From assembly GCA_937896895.1 (NCBI GenBank), contig CALBNV010000046.1, positions 1 to 64,000 on the forward strand: a stretch of 64,000 nucleotides of DNA. Reading direction: 5' to 3'. This DNA is from an uncultured Bacteroidales bacterium. Its GTDB lineage: Bacteria; Bacteroidota; Bacteroidia; Bacteroidales; F082. The notes under the pieces are model-generated. The model had not been told where the DNA came from and made no database searches. It saw only the letters and a program-made list of their open reading frames with translations. Made by a program: the position numbers and the translations under genes. This document shows, one piece after another, positions 23,932 through 33,391 of the stretch (positions are counted from its first letter, which is position 1; each line of letters starts with the position of its first letter).

Positions 23932-24960
23932 CTAAAGGATTTCTTGGATAATGTTATTTGCAAGTTTATTGAACGCCGCCGTGACGGGTGAGCACGGGTT
24001 GTTGAAGGTGTAAGGCTGGCCTGTGTCGCCTGCGTTCGCCACTTTCTCGTCGATCGGGACCTGAGCGAGGAACGGGATTTCGAGTTCTTTCGCGAACTCG
24101 CGTCCGTGGCAGTCGCCGTAGATGTAGTATTTCTTCTCAGGCATGTCGGACGGCGTGAAGTAAGCCATGTTCTCGACGAGTCCGAGGATCGGGACATTGA
24201 CGCCTTTGTGTTTGAACATCATGGCGGCGCGGCGCACGTCGGCGAAGGCCACCTTCTGCGGTGTCGTCACGATGACGGCCCCGTCGATGTTGTAGTTCTG
24301 TGCGATGCAGAGCTGTATGTCGCCTGTTCCCGGAGGCATGTCAACGACCATGAAGTCGATCTCGCCCCAGTCGGTGTCGCCCATGAGCTGCGTCAGCGCG
24401 CTCGACGCCATAGGCCCGCGCCAGATGAGAGGCTGGTCGGAATCGACCATGTTGCCGATGCTCATCAGCTTGATGCCGAACTTCTCGACAGGCACCATGA
24501 TGGCCTTGCCGTCCTTGTCGTAGCATTCAGGCTGTGTGCCTTCCGTGCCGAACATGATCGGCACCGACGGCCCGTAGATGTCAGCGTCGAGCAGACCGAC
24601 TCTGAAGCCCTGCAACGCGAGCGCGATGGCGAGGTTAGCCGAGACTGTCGATTTTCCGACACCGCCCTTGCCCGACGCGACGGCGATGATATGATGAACC
24701 TTGCTGAGGTTGTTCGGGATCTCCTCCGCGATGATGTCAACCTTGACTCCCTTGAAGGCCTCCTCCAGGGCGTTTCTTGCCGAATCAATCAAAAACTGGT
24801 TTTTCTCATCACCGAGTTTTTCAAAATAGAGATGGAACCTGATGAGGTCAACGCCTGTTTCAAGTTCCTTAACCATCTCCAAATCAACGATGTTGCTTCC
24901 TTTCGGGAAATAAACAACGTTTCTCAAGACTTCAATTACATTCTGTTTTGCTGGTATCAT
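23932..24960 (-). CDS. mrp: Mrp/NBP35 family Fe-S cluster carrier ATPase
   Basis: The 342-residue P-loop ATPase starts with a DUF59-like region (about 1-85), followed by the deviant Walker A VASGKGGVGKST (about 93-104), the DADIYGPSVPIMFG segment and VDMPPGTGD (about 205-213). It carries and transfers Fe-S clusters. The family's C-terminal CxxC is not apparent; the region reads MAYFTPSDMPEKKYYIYG, with a single cysteine nearby in GDCHG. It is followed by the Nfu gene two bases later. Confidence 0.92.
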   Translation of the reverse strand: MIPAKQNVIEVLRNVVYFPKGSNIVDLEMVKELETGVDLIRFHLYFEKLGDEKNQFLIDSARNALEEAFKGVKVDIIAEEIPNNLSKVHHIIAVASGKGGVGKSTVSANLAIALALQGFRVGLLDADIYGPSVPIMFGTEGTQPECYDKDGKAIMVPVEKFGIKLMSIGNMVDSDQPLIWRGPMASSALTQLMGDTDWGEIDFMVVDMPPGTGDIQLCIAQNYNIDGAVIVTTPQKVAFADVRRAAMMFKHKGVNVPILGLVENMAYFTPSDMPEKKYYIYGDCHGREFAKELEIPFLAQVPIDEKVANAGDTGQPYTFNNPCSPVTAAFNKLANNIIQEIL

Positions 24961-25078
24961 TATGTGAAAATTAATCTAACTTTAAAAGAGGTGCAAAGAT
25001 ACAAATTATTTTAAATGACGCACAAAATATTTAAAACTTTTGGAGACGCGTCACGGTGTGTATCTGCATTCTGAAACG

Positions 25079-25531
25079 TCATTCTCTGTTTTTCGAGTCG
25101 ATTAAGATGGTGACCGGGCCGTCGTTGATGAGTTCGACCTGCATATCGGCGCCGAACTCGCCGCTTAGGACGGTAAGGGCAGATACTTCGGCCAACCGTT
25201 TGAGGAACAGCTCATAAATTGGAATCGCGTGTTCGGGCCGTGCTGCGCGGATGAAGCTCGGACGGTTGCCTTTCTTCGTCATCGCGTGAAGCGTGAACTG
25301 ACTGACGACAAGGAACGCGCCACCCACCTGACCGATGTCGAGGTTCATCGCTCCGTTTTCATCTTCAAAGATGCGCAGTTTCGACACTTTTTGGCAAAGC
25401 CATTCCACATCATCTTGATTGTCAGCGTCTTCGACACCGATAAGAATCATCATTCCTTTTCCTATCTCCGACTTCAGAACGCCCCCGATTGTCACCGAGG
25501 CGCGTGAAACACGTTGAATTACAAGCCTCAT
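25079..25531 (-). CDS. dtd: D-aminoacyl-tRNA deacylase
   Basis: The 150-residue protein hydrolyses D-amino acids and glycine mischarged on tRNA. It starts MRLVIQRVSRASVTI, the standard Dtd start, and contains the active-site motifs SQFTL (about residue 78) and NDGPVTI near the end (the Gly-cisPro loop). Sixteen codons of open frame lie upstream of this ATG but are not conserved in the family and are not included. The gene is divergent from rbfA. Confidence 0.95.
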   Translation of the reverse strand: MRLVIQRVSRASVTIGGVLKSEIGKGMMILIGVEDADNQDDVEWLCQKVSKLRIFEDENGAMNLDIGQVGGAFLVVSQFTLHAMTKKGNRPSFIRAARPEHAIPIYELFLKRLAEVSALTVLSGEFGADMQVELINDGPVTILIDSKNRE

Positions 25532-25604
25532 TTTTAAAATTTTTGCAAAGATAGTGATTTTTAAAATTCTCAAATTCAAAACACTCTCATTTGTAAAAAT
25601 TATG

Positions 25605-25612
25605 TAATTTTG
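25605..25612 (+). promoter_or_regulatory. -7 element for rbfA
   Basis: TAATTTTG ends about 8 bases before the rbfA ATG and fits the Bacteroidetes TAnnTTTG element. The very short distance implies a leader of almost no length. The matching -33 element is not certain. Confidence 0.5.
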
Positions 25613-25620
25613 CAGCCGTT

Positions 25621-25962
25621 ATGGAAACAAAAAGACAACAGAAAATTTCCAAGTTAATCCAGAAGGAACTTGGTGAGATATTTCAGAGAGAAATAAGGAC
25701 AAATGGCAATGTAATGATCACTGTGACAAAGGTTAACGTCACTTCCGACATGTCGTACGCACGTGTTTACCTGAGCGTTTTCGGGCCGAGCCATGAGGCG
25801 AAAGCCAATGTCGTGAAAGAGGTCAACGAGATGAGCCGTTACCTCCGCGGACTCCTCGGCGGTCGCGTCGGCAAGCAGCTCCGCATCATCCCGGAACTGC
25901 AGTTCTTCGAGGACGACTCTCTCGACTACATAGAGAACATCGACAACCTGCTTAGGAGTTGA
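25621..25962 (+). CDS. rbfA: Ribosome-binding factor A
   Basis: The 113-residue KH-domain-like protein binds 16S rRNA helix 1 and helps late 30S subunit maturation. Features are the N-terminal RQQKISKLIQKELGEIFQRE, the SYARVYLSVFG strand and the final IIPELQFFEDDSLDYIENID, all typical of RbfA. Length is normal. The permease gene of the LolC/E family follows in the same direction after about 107 bases of repetitive sequence. Confidence 0.94.
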   Translation: METKRQQKISKLIQKELGEIFQREIRTNGNVMITVTKVNVTSDMSYARVYLSVFGPSHEAKANVVKEVNEMSRYLRGLLGGRVGKQLRIIPELQFFEDDSLDYIENIDNLLRS

Positions 25963-26069
25963 AAGTTTGAAAGTTATAAAGTTTATAAAGTGTGGAGGGT
26001 TGAGAGTTGAGAGTGAAGTTATTATTTAAGAGCTGAAAAAATGTTTGTAAATCTGCGAGACAGGGATTC

Positions 26070-27323
26070 ATGAAGTTACCACTTTTCATAGCGCAACGTT
26101 ATCTTCTCGCGAAGAAGAGCCACAACCTCATCAACATAATCACTTGGATATCAATTGTTAGTGTTGGTGTGGCGGCTTTCGCGATGATTTTTGTGCTGTC
26201 GGTGTTCAACGGTTTCAACGTGGTCATCTCCGACTCGATTCACAAGTTTTCGCCCGACCTGCGGGTCACTGCCGTGAAAGGCAAGACCGTGGACCTTCGG
26301 GAGTTTCCTTTTGACAAGATAAAAAACGTGAAAGACGTTGATTACGTGCTGCCTACGATAACCGAAGACGCGCTTTTCCGCAATGCCGAGAAGCAACAAA
26401 TCGGGCAGATCAAGGGCGTGCCTGACGAGTATGAAGACATCGGCCGCATCAGAGGCACGATGCTGGGCAACAAGGGATTCCGGCTTCGCAGAGATGAGGT
26501 CAACTTCGGGACACCCGGCACAGGCATGGCGTATTTTCTCGGGATAAACCCCAACAGGCCTTACACCGTAGTGCAGGTATATGTGCCACGACGCGGCAAC
26601 GCCTCTTCATTCAACCTCGAAAACAGCTTTAACACCGGACAACTATATGTCAATCAATGTTTTTCAACACAACAGGAAGTTGACGACAAGCTCATCCTCG
26701 CGCCGTTCCGGTGGCTCTCCGGCCTCATGGACTACGACAGCCTCTCGTCAGATGTGGAGGTCTTCATTTCGGCAAACGGCAACGATGCCACACGGAAAAT
26801 CAACGCGGCGAAGAAAGAGATACGCAAGATCCTCGGACCGGAGTATAAAGTCGATGACCAATATGAACAGCAAGCTACTCTCTATAAAATGATGAAGTCG
26901 GAGAAACTCGCTGTCTATCTGATACTTACATTCATTCTTATAATGGCCACGTTCAACGTCACAGGCTCTCTCTCAATGCTAATCATTGAGAAGAAGAAAG
27001 ACACCGGCACGTTGCGTGCCATGGGCGCCGACAACTCCTTGATACACAAGATATTCCTCAACGAAGGGACGCTCATCTCCATCGTCGGTGGCATCATCGG
27101 ACTGCTGTTAGGCATCGTGGCTGTGTTGCTGCAACAGTACGTCGGCATCATCCGCCTCGGCGATGGCTCTGGAAGCTATATCATTGATTATTATCCCGTT
27201 GCTCTTAAATTAACCGACATCATCGTGGTGTTTGCCACAATCAGCGTGATTGGCGGGATAGCGGCGTGGGCCACGGCGAAGGTGGCGATGTCTAAAATAT
27301 GCCCCGAAGATTCCGCAGATTGA
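26070..27323 (+). CDS. LolC/LolE-like ABC transporter permease (FtsX family)
   Basis: The 417-residue membrane protein has the lipoprotein-releasing permease layout: a first helix near residues 24-48 (after FIAQRYLLAKKSHNLINIIT), a large periplasmic domain (about 50-275) and three C-terminal helices in the FtsX domain (about 280-405) with KKKDTGTLRAMGA before the second. It works with a LolD ATPase to release lipoproteins for the outer membrane; the ATPase is not next to it here. It follows rbfA. Confidence 0.9.
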   Translation: MKLPLFIAQRYLLAKKSHNLINIITWISIVSVGVAAFAMIFVLSVFNGFNVVISDSIHKFSPDLRVTAVKGKTVDLREFPFDKIKNVKDVDYVLPTITEDALFRNAEKQQIGQIKGVPDEYEDIGRIRGTMLGNKGFRLRRDEVNFGTPGTGMAYFLGINPNRPYTVVQVYVPRRGNASSFNLENSFNTGQLYVNQCFSTQQEVDDKLILAPFRWLSGLMDYDSLSSDVEVFISANGNDATRKINAAKKEIRKILGPEYKVDDQYEQQATLYKMMKSEKLAVYLILTFILIMATFNVTGSLSMLIIEKKKDTGTLRAMGADNSLIHKIFLNEGTLISIVGGIIGLLLGIVAVLLQQYVGIIRLGDGSGSYIIDYYPVALKLTDIIVVFATISVIGGIAAWATAKVAMSKICPEDSAD

Positions 27324-27458
27324 ACGCAGATTTTGACAACAAATCACATGGATGTTTTTTCCGAGATGTAGTTTTCACCTGACGGATATATGTTGAACGA
27401 GTTGATATACAAGGCTAAATCTGAAAATTTCTCAACCACAGGCCGAGAAATCATGACC

Positions 27459-27638
27459 TCATATATTTTCATTTTTATGCAAGTCGTGGTACGTGTTTAT
27501 CAATAATTTTCTATACTCTTCCAATGTTACAGCCCCTTCTAATTCTTTGATTGCCATTGGATCATCCACAGTCTTCACGCGTCCGTCCGCATGTCTTTTG
27601 ACTGTCACCTTTGAAAGTGTTTTGCTATGTTCAAACAT
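27459..27638 (-). CDS. Small hypothetical protein, 59 residues
   Basis: I do not recognise this protein (MFEHSKTLSKVTVKRHADGR at the start). It is hydrophilic with a helical second half. The ATG at 27638 is chosen over an upstream in-frame TTG, because a good -7 element (TACCTTTG, 27670-27663) overlaps that TTG and the transcript would begin downstream of it. It lies alone between the LolC/E permease and rsmA, convergent to the permease. Confidence 0.55.
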   Translation of the reverse strand: MFEHSKTLSKVTVKRHADGRVKTVDDPMAIKELEGAVTLEEYRKLLINTYHDLHKNENI

Positions 27639-27662
27639 GTTTTTGATTCTTTGAAATTTCTG

Positions 27663-27670
27663 CAAAGGTA
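27663..27670 (-). promoter_or_regulatory. -7 element for the 59-residue gene
   Basis: TACCTTTG on the minus strand is a full match to TAnnTTTG, 24 bases upstream of the ATG at 27638. It decides the start of that gene. Confidence 0.65.
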
Positions 27671-27715
27671 CACATAAAATCTTTATTATGTTGCGTCTTT
27701 AAAGATTTTTTAATG

Positions 27716-28519
27716 TTACTCATTGTTCAACATGTTGGTCAGCTCAACGAACTCGGCGACAGAGAGTTGCTCGGGACGTTTGTCAAATATCTCGTTTTCA
27801 ATCATTTCGGCTGGTATCAGCGAGCGCAGGGAGTTGCGCATCGTCTTGCGCCGCTGGTTGAAGGCTTGTTTCACGACTGTCACGAAGAGCTTCTCGTTGC
27901 AGCCGAGTTCCTTCACGCCGTTGCGTTTCAGCCTTATCACCGCCGACTTCACCTTGGGCGGCGGATTGAACACGTTCTCATGCACGGTGAACAGATATTC
28001 GATGTCATACCACGCCTGGAGCAGCACGCTCAGGATGCCGTATGTCTTGCTCCCAGGCCCGGCGGCCAAACGCTCCGCCACCTCTTTCTGAACCATGCCC
28101 ACCGACTCCGAGACACAATCGCGGTATTTCAGGATCTGGAAGAAAATCTGCGACGAGATATTATACGGGAAATTGCCAATCACCGCCACGTCATTTTTCC
28201 CGTCGACAGCCAGAGAAGCGATGTCGTATTTCAGGAAGTCGCCGAAGACGATGTGCCCATCAAGCACCGGGAACTTCTTCAGCAGATAATCGACCGACTC
28301 GCCGTCAATCTCAACGACTTTCAGTTTATCTAATTGGTCTTCAATGATATACTGTGTCAGCACGCCCATGCCAGCTCCGACTTCAATGACCACGTCGTGG
28401 TCTTTTCCCAACGCCCCGACGATGTTTCTGGCGATGTCGAGGTCAACGAGGAAATGCTGTCCCAAGGCTTTTTTCGGCTTGACGGCGTTAAGTTTTGTGT
28501 AGTCTCCCATATTTTTCAT
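27716..28519 (-). CDS. rsmA: 16S rRNA dimethyladenosine transferase
   Basis: The 267-residue enzyme dimethylates A1518 and A1519 in 16S rRNA helix 45 using SAM. It shows KKALGQHFLVDLDIARNIV, the SAM loop VIEVGAGMGVLT and the catalytic IGNFPYNISSQI motif (NxPY). Length is normal. Its first codons overlap the stop region of the TPR gene by four bases, which makes it the last gene of the serS-lipoprotein-TPR-rsmA run. Confidence 0.95.
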   Translation of the reverse strand: MKNMGDYTKLNAVKPKKALGQHFLVDLDIARNIVGALGKDHDVVIEVGAGMGVLTQYIIEDQLDKLKVVEIDGESVDYLLKKFPVLDGHIVFGDFLKYDIASLAVDGKNDVAVIGNFPYNISSQIFFQILKYRDCVSESVGMVQKEVAERLAAGPGSKTYGILSVLLQAWYDIEYLFTVHENVFNPPPKVKSAVIRLKRNGVKELGCNEKLFVTVVKQAFNQRRKTMRNSLRSLIPAEMIENEIFDKRPEQLSVAEFVELTNMLNNE

Positions 28520-30378
28520 TTTAAATCGTCACGGAGGCGGCGGTAGCTCTTCCGCGCCTGCGCCACATATACCGAGGCGGTGTAATAATCGAACAATTTT
28601 GCGTAGCACTCCATCGCGTCGGCTTTTCTGTCGAGCTGGTTTTCAAGGAGTTGCGCGTCTTCCATCAAGGCTTCGTCGGCGAGATAGCTGTCTTGATACC
28701 CTTCAAAAACGCGGTGGTAGAGGCTGTCGGCCATGGCGAAGTCGCCTGTCGCGCATGCCATCTTCGCCTTTCGGTAAAGCAGATTCGGCATACTCACCTC
28801 ATTCGGGTTGTAGGCGTTTATGGAGTCAAGCATCTGATTGGCAAGGTCATAGCGATGTTGATAGATGTAATAGTCGGCTTTGGCGAGCCGTCGGAGCGCT
28901 ATTGTGTCGTATTCGAGGTTGTCGCTGATGGTGAGCGAGAGCGTCATGGCGTCGTTGGCGATGAGTTTCGAGGTGGCCGCCTTCAGGATGCCGAGCGCGG
29001 CCTGCGCCCACTCGAACTCGCCTATGAAATAACGCAGCTGCCCGTTCTTGAACCTCGCCTCGTGCGCTATCGGGTCGTTCTTCATCGACTTCTCAATCTG
29101 CGAATACAGCAGCGTCGCCTCCCACACCTCGTCCCTATATAAATATATGTCGGCGAGTTCCATCTTCAGCGCGGCGTTGTCAGATGGCAGGAAGCCGAGC
29201 TGCAAGGCTTTGTCTATCAATGCAATGGCCTCATCGGGACGGTCAAGCTCGTAGGCGAGGATGTGCGCCTGCACCGTCATCAGCGGCTTGGTGTCGCGGT
29301 AAAAGCCGATCTCGTCGAACACCTTTGTTATCTCACTTGAGATGTCCTCGTAAAACCGTCTGTCGCGCCCGCCTTCCGCGACGGCTTTCTTATATCGGCT
29401 CTCCAACAGTCCGACCTTCGCCTCAATATAAAACACGCCCTGATGCGACTTCTCCGCCACATATTCAAAGCCATCGATGGCGATGTCAAACTGCTGATTG
29501 TCAGAGGCTATATGACAAATATTCAGAATATCGTTCTCGTAATCGCCTTTTCTTCTGTCGAGTGCCTTGAGCTGCATCAGCGTCAGGTCGTAGTCTTTCT
29601 GCTGAAGCGAAAACCACATCAGAAGCTGCGAAAACTCCTCATTTTCAGGGTTCTCCTGTGATTTTTCGAGCAAAGCCATCCTCATCACATCACTCACGTT
29701 GCCGTTCATGTCGTACATCAGAAGTACGCGAAACTGATTTTTCACGTTATCGTAATGTCTCGCATCCTCTTGTAAATCAAGCAGATAATATTTTATTGTA
29801 TTTTCAAAATCAAGAATTGAGTTGTAAGTGTAGGCTTTTTCCGTGTAGAAATTATATTGAATATTGCTGCTTTTCGCGCCTTTGTCGAGCAACGCTATGG
29901 CTGCATCGGTGAAGTTACGCTTTCTCAAAAGATTGGCAACCTCAACAATCGAATTTCTGTTTTCAGGGACGTCTTTCACAATCTTTGCGACATATTTTTC
30001 AGCCTTGTCTTTTTCGCCGTTTTGGACATAGACGTACGCCAGATCGACGCGCGACTTCCACGCTGTCGGGTTGGCTTTCAGAAACGGCTTGAGGTTGTCT
30101 TCAGCCTTGTCGTAATTGCCTGTAAGTATCAGACAGTCAATGAAGTTATTAAAAAACTGCTGTCGTTTTGTATCTTTATAAAGTTGTTGGAAGATGTCGG
30201 CGGCCTTCTCGTAATCTTTCTTGTTGTAAAACTCGTATGCGAGTTGCTCGTTAGTCCTTACTGTCGGATCCTTGCCACCTATAAGCACTTGTGCATCAAT
30301 GTTATAAGAGACGACAAATGACATCGCGAGAAACAATGTCATCATCACAAAACGTATCGGCCGGGGAATCCGCATCAT
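28516..30378 (-). CDS. TPR-repeat exported protein
   Basis: The 620-residue protein begins with a signal-like helix (RFVMMTLFLAMSFVVSYNIDA) and continues as a long array of TPR-like helices, for example AYEFYNKKDYEKAADIFQQL (about 48-67), WKSRVDLAYVYVQNGEKDKA (about 107-126) and a late ADSLYHRVFEGYQDSYLADE. It is conserved in Bacteroidetes and probably a periplasmic scaffold. It overlaps the lipoprotein gene upstream and rsmA downstream by four bases each, so all are translationally coupled. Confidence 0.8.
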   Translation of the reverse strand: MMRIPRPIRFVMMTLFLAMSFVVSYNIDAQVLIGGKDPTVRTNEQLAYEFYNKKDYEKAADIFQQLYKDTKRQQFFNNFIDCLILTGNYDKAEDNLKPFLKANPTAWKSRVDLAYVYVQNGEKDKAEKYVAKIVKDVPENRNSIVEVANLLRKRNFTDAAIALLDKGAKSSNIQYNFYTEKAYTYNSILDFENTIKYYLLDLQEDARHYDNVKNQFRVLLMYDMNGNVSDVMRMALLEKSQENPENEEFSQLLMWFSLQQKDYDLTLMQLKALDRRKGDYENDILNICHIASDNQQFDIAIDGFEYVAEKSHQGVFYIEAKVGLLESRYKKAVAEGGRDRRFYEDISSEITKVFDEIGFYRDTKPLMTVQAHILAYELDRPDEAIALIDKALQLGFLPSDNAALKMELADIYLYRDEVWEATLLYSQIEKSMKNDPIAHEARFKNGQLRYFIGEFEWAQAALGILKAATSKLIANDAMTLSLTISDNLEYDTIALRRLAKADYYIYQHRYDLANQMLDSINAYNPNEVSMPNLLYRKAKMACATGDFAMADSLYHRVFEGYQDSYLADEALMEDAQLLENQLDRKADAMECYAKLFDYYTASVYVAQARKSYRRLRDDLK

Positions 30379-30845
30379 TTCACGAATTTCTTTGCGAATC
30401 GTCCTTGTTCGTCGAATTTCTCCTGAAAATAATTCACTTGCGCCTCAAGTTTCCTCAGCGCAGCTTCTTCATCAGCAATGTATTTCGTCACCTTTTCCGC
30501 GTCGAGGATGCCGGAGTCGATGTCATCCTTGAGGTTCGCAAGCTGCTGCCGCGAATAGCTGATGTCGTCCTGCATTATCGGGCGCATCGTCTCAAGTTGT
30601 TGAAGATATGCACCCATGAGTTCGAGCGGTTCTCTGTCTTCTTCGGTACGGGGCAAGATGGTGTCTAACGCCATGTATTTCCCGACAAGCGCGTTAAAAT
30701 CCTCATTATAAAGAACTTCTAAATGTCTCTCCGCCTTCGAGAGTCGTTCCTGCATTGAGACAATCTGGTCTGACGGCGACTTGGACGTGCAAGCCGCCAT
30801 CAGAAACAGAGCTGTTACTGTTAATATTTTACTTGATGATTTCAA
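30375..30845 (-). CDS. Small coiled-coil lipoprotein
   Basis: The 156-residue protein has a lipoprotein signal ending in the lipobox LMAAC (Cys 19), followed by a charged helical body that reads as coiled coil (SMQERLSKAERHLEVLYNED and later EAALRKLEAQVNYFQEKFDE). It should sit in the inner or outer membrane with a periplasmic body. It overlaps serS by 17 bases and the TPR protein gene by four. Function is unknown; its neighbour may be its periplasmic partner. Confidence 0.7.
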   Translation of the reverse strand: MKSSSKILTVTALFLMAACTSKSPSDQIVSMQERLSKAERHLEVLYNEDFNALVGKYMALDTILPRTEEDREPLELMGAYLQQLETMRPIMQDDISYSRQQLANLKDDIDSGILDAEKVTKYIADEEAALRKLEAQVNYFQEKFDEQGRFAKKFVK

Positions 30846-32100
30846 AGCCTGTGTATGGTTGAAGTGCCTTAGGAATTAAAATGCCGTCTTCTGTCTGGTT
30901 GTTTTCGAGCAACGCCGCCACGATTCTCGGCAATGCCAACGCGCTGCCGTTAAGAGTATGAGCCAGCTGTATGTTGCCGTCTTTGTCTTTGAACCTGAGT
31001 TTCAATCTGTTAGACTGGAAGGTCTCGAAGCAGGAAACTGAGCTGACCTCAAGCCAGAGTTGCTGTGCCGCCGACCACACTTCGTAGTCGTAGGTCATTG
31101 CCGATGTCCAGCTCATGTCGCCGCCGCAGAGACGCAGCACATGGAACGGAAGCTCGAGTTTGCGGAGCAGGTTGGCGACGTGTTCTTTCATCGCCTCAAG
31201 GCGTTCGTATGAGTTGTCGGGATGAGCGATCTCGACGATCTCCACTTTGTCGAACTGATGCAGACGGTTGAGGCCGCGGACGTTCTTGCCCCATGAGCCG
31301 GCTTCACGGCGGAAGCAGTTGGAGTAGGCCACCGTCTTGATCGGCAACTGGCTTTCCTGAACGATCTGGTCGCGGAAGATGTTCGTCACCGGCACCTCGG
31401 CTGTAGGGATCATATACATCTTATCTAACGGGACGGCGTACATTTGTGCTTCTTTATCAGGGAGTTGTCCTGTCGCGTATGCCGATGCCTCGTTCACGAG
31501 AATCGGGGGCTGCACCTCGAAGTAGCCGTCGGCCACCGCCTCATCCAAGAAGAAGTTGATGAGGGCGCGTTGCAGACGTGCGCCTTTACCTTTATAGAAT
31601 GGGAATCCTGCGCCTGTGACCTTGTTACCGAGTTCAAAATCAGCGAGTTGATATTTATTGAGAAGCTCCCAGTGAGGAAGTGCGTTTTTCGGTAGTTCCG
31701 GCATCTTGCCCTCTTCGCTGACGACGAGGTTGTCGGCGGCAGTCCTGCCGCGTGGGACAAGGAGGTTCGGGGTGTTCGGTATCTCCACCAACTTACTGTT
31801 AATCAGGCGTTTCACCTCTTCGAGGCGTTCGCCTTTCACTTTTGTGAGTTCTTTCAGTTCGGCGACGCGAGCCTTCAGCGGGGCGGCTTCGGCAGCCTTG
31901 CCCTGCTTGCAGAGGTCACCGACCTGACGCGCGATTGAATTTGCTTCGGCCAAAGCCTCGTCGTTTTCCTGTTGTGTCTTACGGCGCTCATCGTCCAAGG
32001 CAAGAATCTCGTCGAGCAGCTCGAAACGTGTGAAGTTCTTGATACTCAGACGATTGATACATTCTTCTTTATGTTCTCTGATATAAGGAATTGTTAACAT
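30829..32100 (-). CDS. serS: Seryl-tRNA synthetase
   Basis: The 423-residue class II synthetase charges tRNA-Ser. The N-terminal antiparallel coiled coil that grips the tRNA long arm is visible at about residues 30-100. The class II motifs follow: the LPIKTVAYSNCFRREAGSWG segment (motif 2, about 255-274) and LAHTLNGSALALPRIVAALL (motif 3, near 385). Length is typical. It heads the overlapping run that ends with rsmA. Confidence 0.96.
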   Translation of the reverse strand: MLTIPYIREHKEECINRLSIKNFTRFELLDEILALDDERRKTQQENDEALAEANSIARQVGDLCKQGKAAEAAPLKARVAELKELTKVKGERLEEVKRLINSKLVEIPNTPNLLVPRGRTAADNLVVSEEGKMPELPKNALPHWELLNKYQLADFELGNKVTGAGFPFYKGKGARLQRALINFFLDEAVADGYFEVQPPILVNEASAYATGQLPDKEAQMYAVPLDKMYMIPTAEVPVTNIFRDQIVQESQLPIKTVAYSNCFRREAGSWGKNVRGLNRLHQFDKVEIVEIAHPDNSYERLEAMKEHVANLLRKLELPFHVLRLCGGDMSWTSAMTYDYEVWSAAQQLWLEVSSVSCFETFQSNRLKLRFKDKDGNIQLAHTLNGSALALPRIVAALLENNQTEDGILIPKALQPYTGFEIIK

Positions 32101-32271
32101 GACTATATGAAAATTTCGCGTGCAAAGGTAACAAAAAACTTTATTACCTGACCACCTTTTTTATTATTTTTAATTCAATTTTTACCTTTAACGGCTTTCC
32201 GTCTCTAAATATTTTTTTTCTTATCGACATCAACGCCGACAGCGGCAAGTCTTTCCACGAAGCGAAAACAA

Positions 32272-32301
32272 AAGACCCGGCCGCTGATGCGGTCGGGTCT
32301 T
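32272..32301 (-). terminator. Rho-independent terminator after rpmA
   Basis: AAGACCCG and CGGGTCTT form a stem extended by CCGC/GCGG around a four-base loop, with one mismatch; T-rich sequence follows on the minus strand. It ends the rplU-rpmA transcript 26 bases after the rpmA stop. Confidence 0.85.
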
Positions 32302-32327
32302 GTTTCTGCTCGTTATCTTGAAACGAC

Positions 32328-32600
32328 TTATTCTGTGACTTCAGCCTCCACCGGGATGACTGAGACGTATGAGCGGTCGTCTCTCTTCTTACGGAATTCC
32401 ACGATGCCGTCTGTAAGGGCGAACAATGTGTGATCTTTGCCCATGCCGACGTTTTCACCTGGATTGTGTTTTGTGCCGCGCTGACGAACGATGATGTTAC
32501 CAGCGATAACTGCCTGTCCACCGAAAACCTTTACTCCGAGTCGTTTGCTATGTGATTCACGACCGTTTTCTGAACTACCAACGCCTTTCTTGTGTGCCAT
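32328..32600 (-). CDS. rpmA: 50S ribosomal protein L27
   Basis: The 90-residue protein starts MAHKKGVGSSENGRESHSKR and continues GVKVFGGQAVIAGNIIVRQR, which is diagnostic for L27, whose N-terminus reaches the peptidyl-transferase centre. It follows rplU after 23 bases and is closed by a terminator, as in most bacteria. Confidence 0.97.
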   Translation of the reverse strand: MAHKKGVGSSENGRESHSKRLGVKVFGGQAVIAGNIIVRQRGTKHNPGENVGMGKDHTLFALTDGIVEFRKKRDDRSYVSVIPVEAEVTE

Positions 32601-32623
32601 AACTTCTTGATTTTTTAGGTTAA

Positions 32624-32935
32624 TTATTCAGTGATGTTTTCGATGCTGATTCTGCTCAAACACTGGCGGTGGCCATTGAGTTTCTGATAGCCTTTTCTTC
32701 TTTTCTTCTTGAAGACCAAGACTTTGTCAGCTTTGAGATGTTCAATGATTTTAGCATCAACTTTGGCACCTTGGAGGACGGGGGCGCCAACCCTTGTGTT
32801 GCCGTCATTGTCGATCAACAACACCTTGTCGAAAGTCACTGTGCTTCCGATTTCGCCGTTCAGACGGTTGCAATAAATCTTGTCACCATTGCTGACTCTG
32901 AACTGCTGCCCTGCGATTTCTACGATTGCGTACAT
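32624..32935 (-). CDS. rplU: 50S ribosomal protein L21
   Basis: The 103-residue protein starts MYAIVEIAGQQFRVSNGDKI and ends with the RRKGYQKLNGHRQ rRNA-binding segment characteristic of L21. Together with rpmA it forms a standard two-gene operon. On the minus strand, about 50 bases upstream, a TACTTTTG element fits the promoter. Confidence 0.97.
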   Translation of the reverse strand: MYAIVEIAGQQFRVSNGDKIYCNRLNGEIGSTVTFDKVLLIDNDGNTRVGAPVLQGAKVDAKIIEHLKADKVLVFKKKRRKGYQKLNGHRQCLSRISIENITE

Positions 32936-33154
32936 TATTTTGTATTAATTAGAAATTTGAAAATTTTCGAGCTGCAAAAGTACAACAAATTTTGATACAC
33001 ACAACATTTTTCTGAAAATTAATTTTCCTGATGACTGCCGTTCTGAATACAACAGAAAATTCAATATTTTTCCCCACCTGAATGAAATTTTTTGTATTTT
33101 TGCAACTGATTTTCAGTTACAAAAAATGAGCAAAAAGCGATACAAAGATTACTG

Positions 33155-33391
33155 ATGTTACCAAAAGATTTCACGTTTACCGAGTTGGAGTCTTTACTGA
33201 TACAATTAGGTTTTGAAATTGACAATAAAGGCAGAACGTCCGGTTCACGAATAAGATTTTATAATCCGGAAAAACAGATGCAGTATTTGGCTCATAAACC
33301 ACATCCATCGTCAGTTATCAAGGAAAAGGCGTTGAAAGACATTGTTTCATACTTACAAGAAAACAAATTAATTAAAAAATGGAGACATTAA
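33155..33391 (+). CDS. hicA: HicA family toxin
   Basis: The 78-residue protein has the small dsRBD-like HicA fold: KDFTFTELESLLIQLGFEID, a GSRIRF strand and the HKPHPSSVIKEKALKDIVSY end. HicA toxins are ribosome-independent mRNA interferases. In the classic family a histidine follows GS; here it is arginine, and two histidines stand in HKPHP instead, as in a branch common in Bacteroidetes. The antitoxin gene overlaps it by 13 bases. A TATTTTTG element lies upstream near 33098. Confidence 0.85.
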   Translation: MLPKDFTFTELESLLIQLGFEIDNKGRTSGSRIRFYNPEKQMQYLAHKPHPSSVIKEKALKDIVSYLQENKLIKKWRH

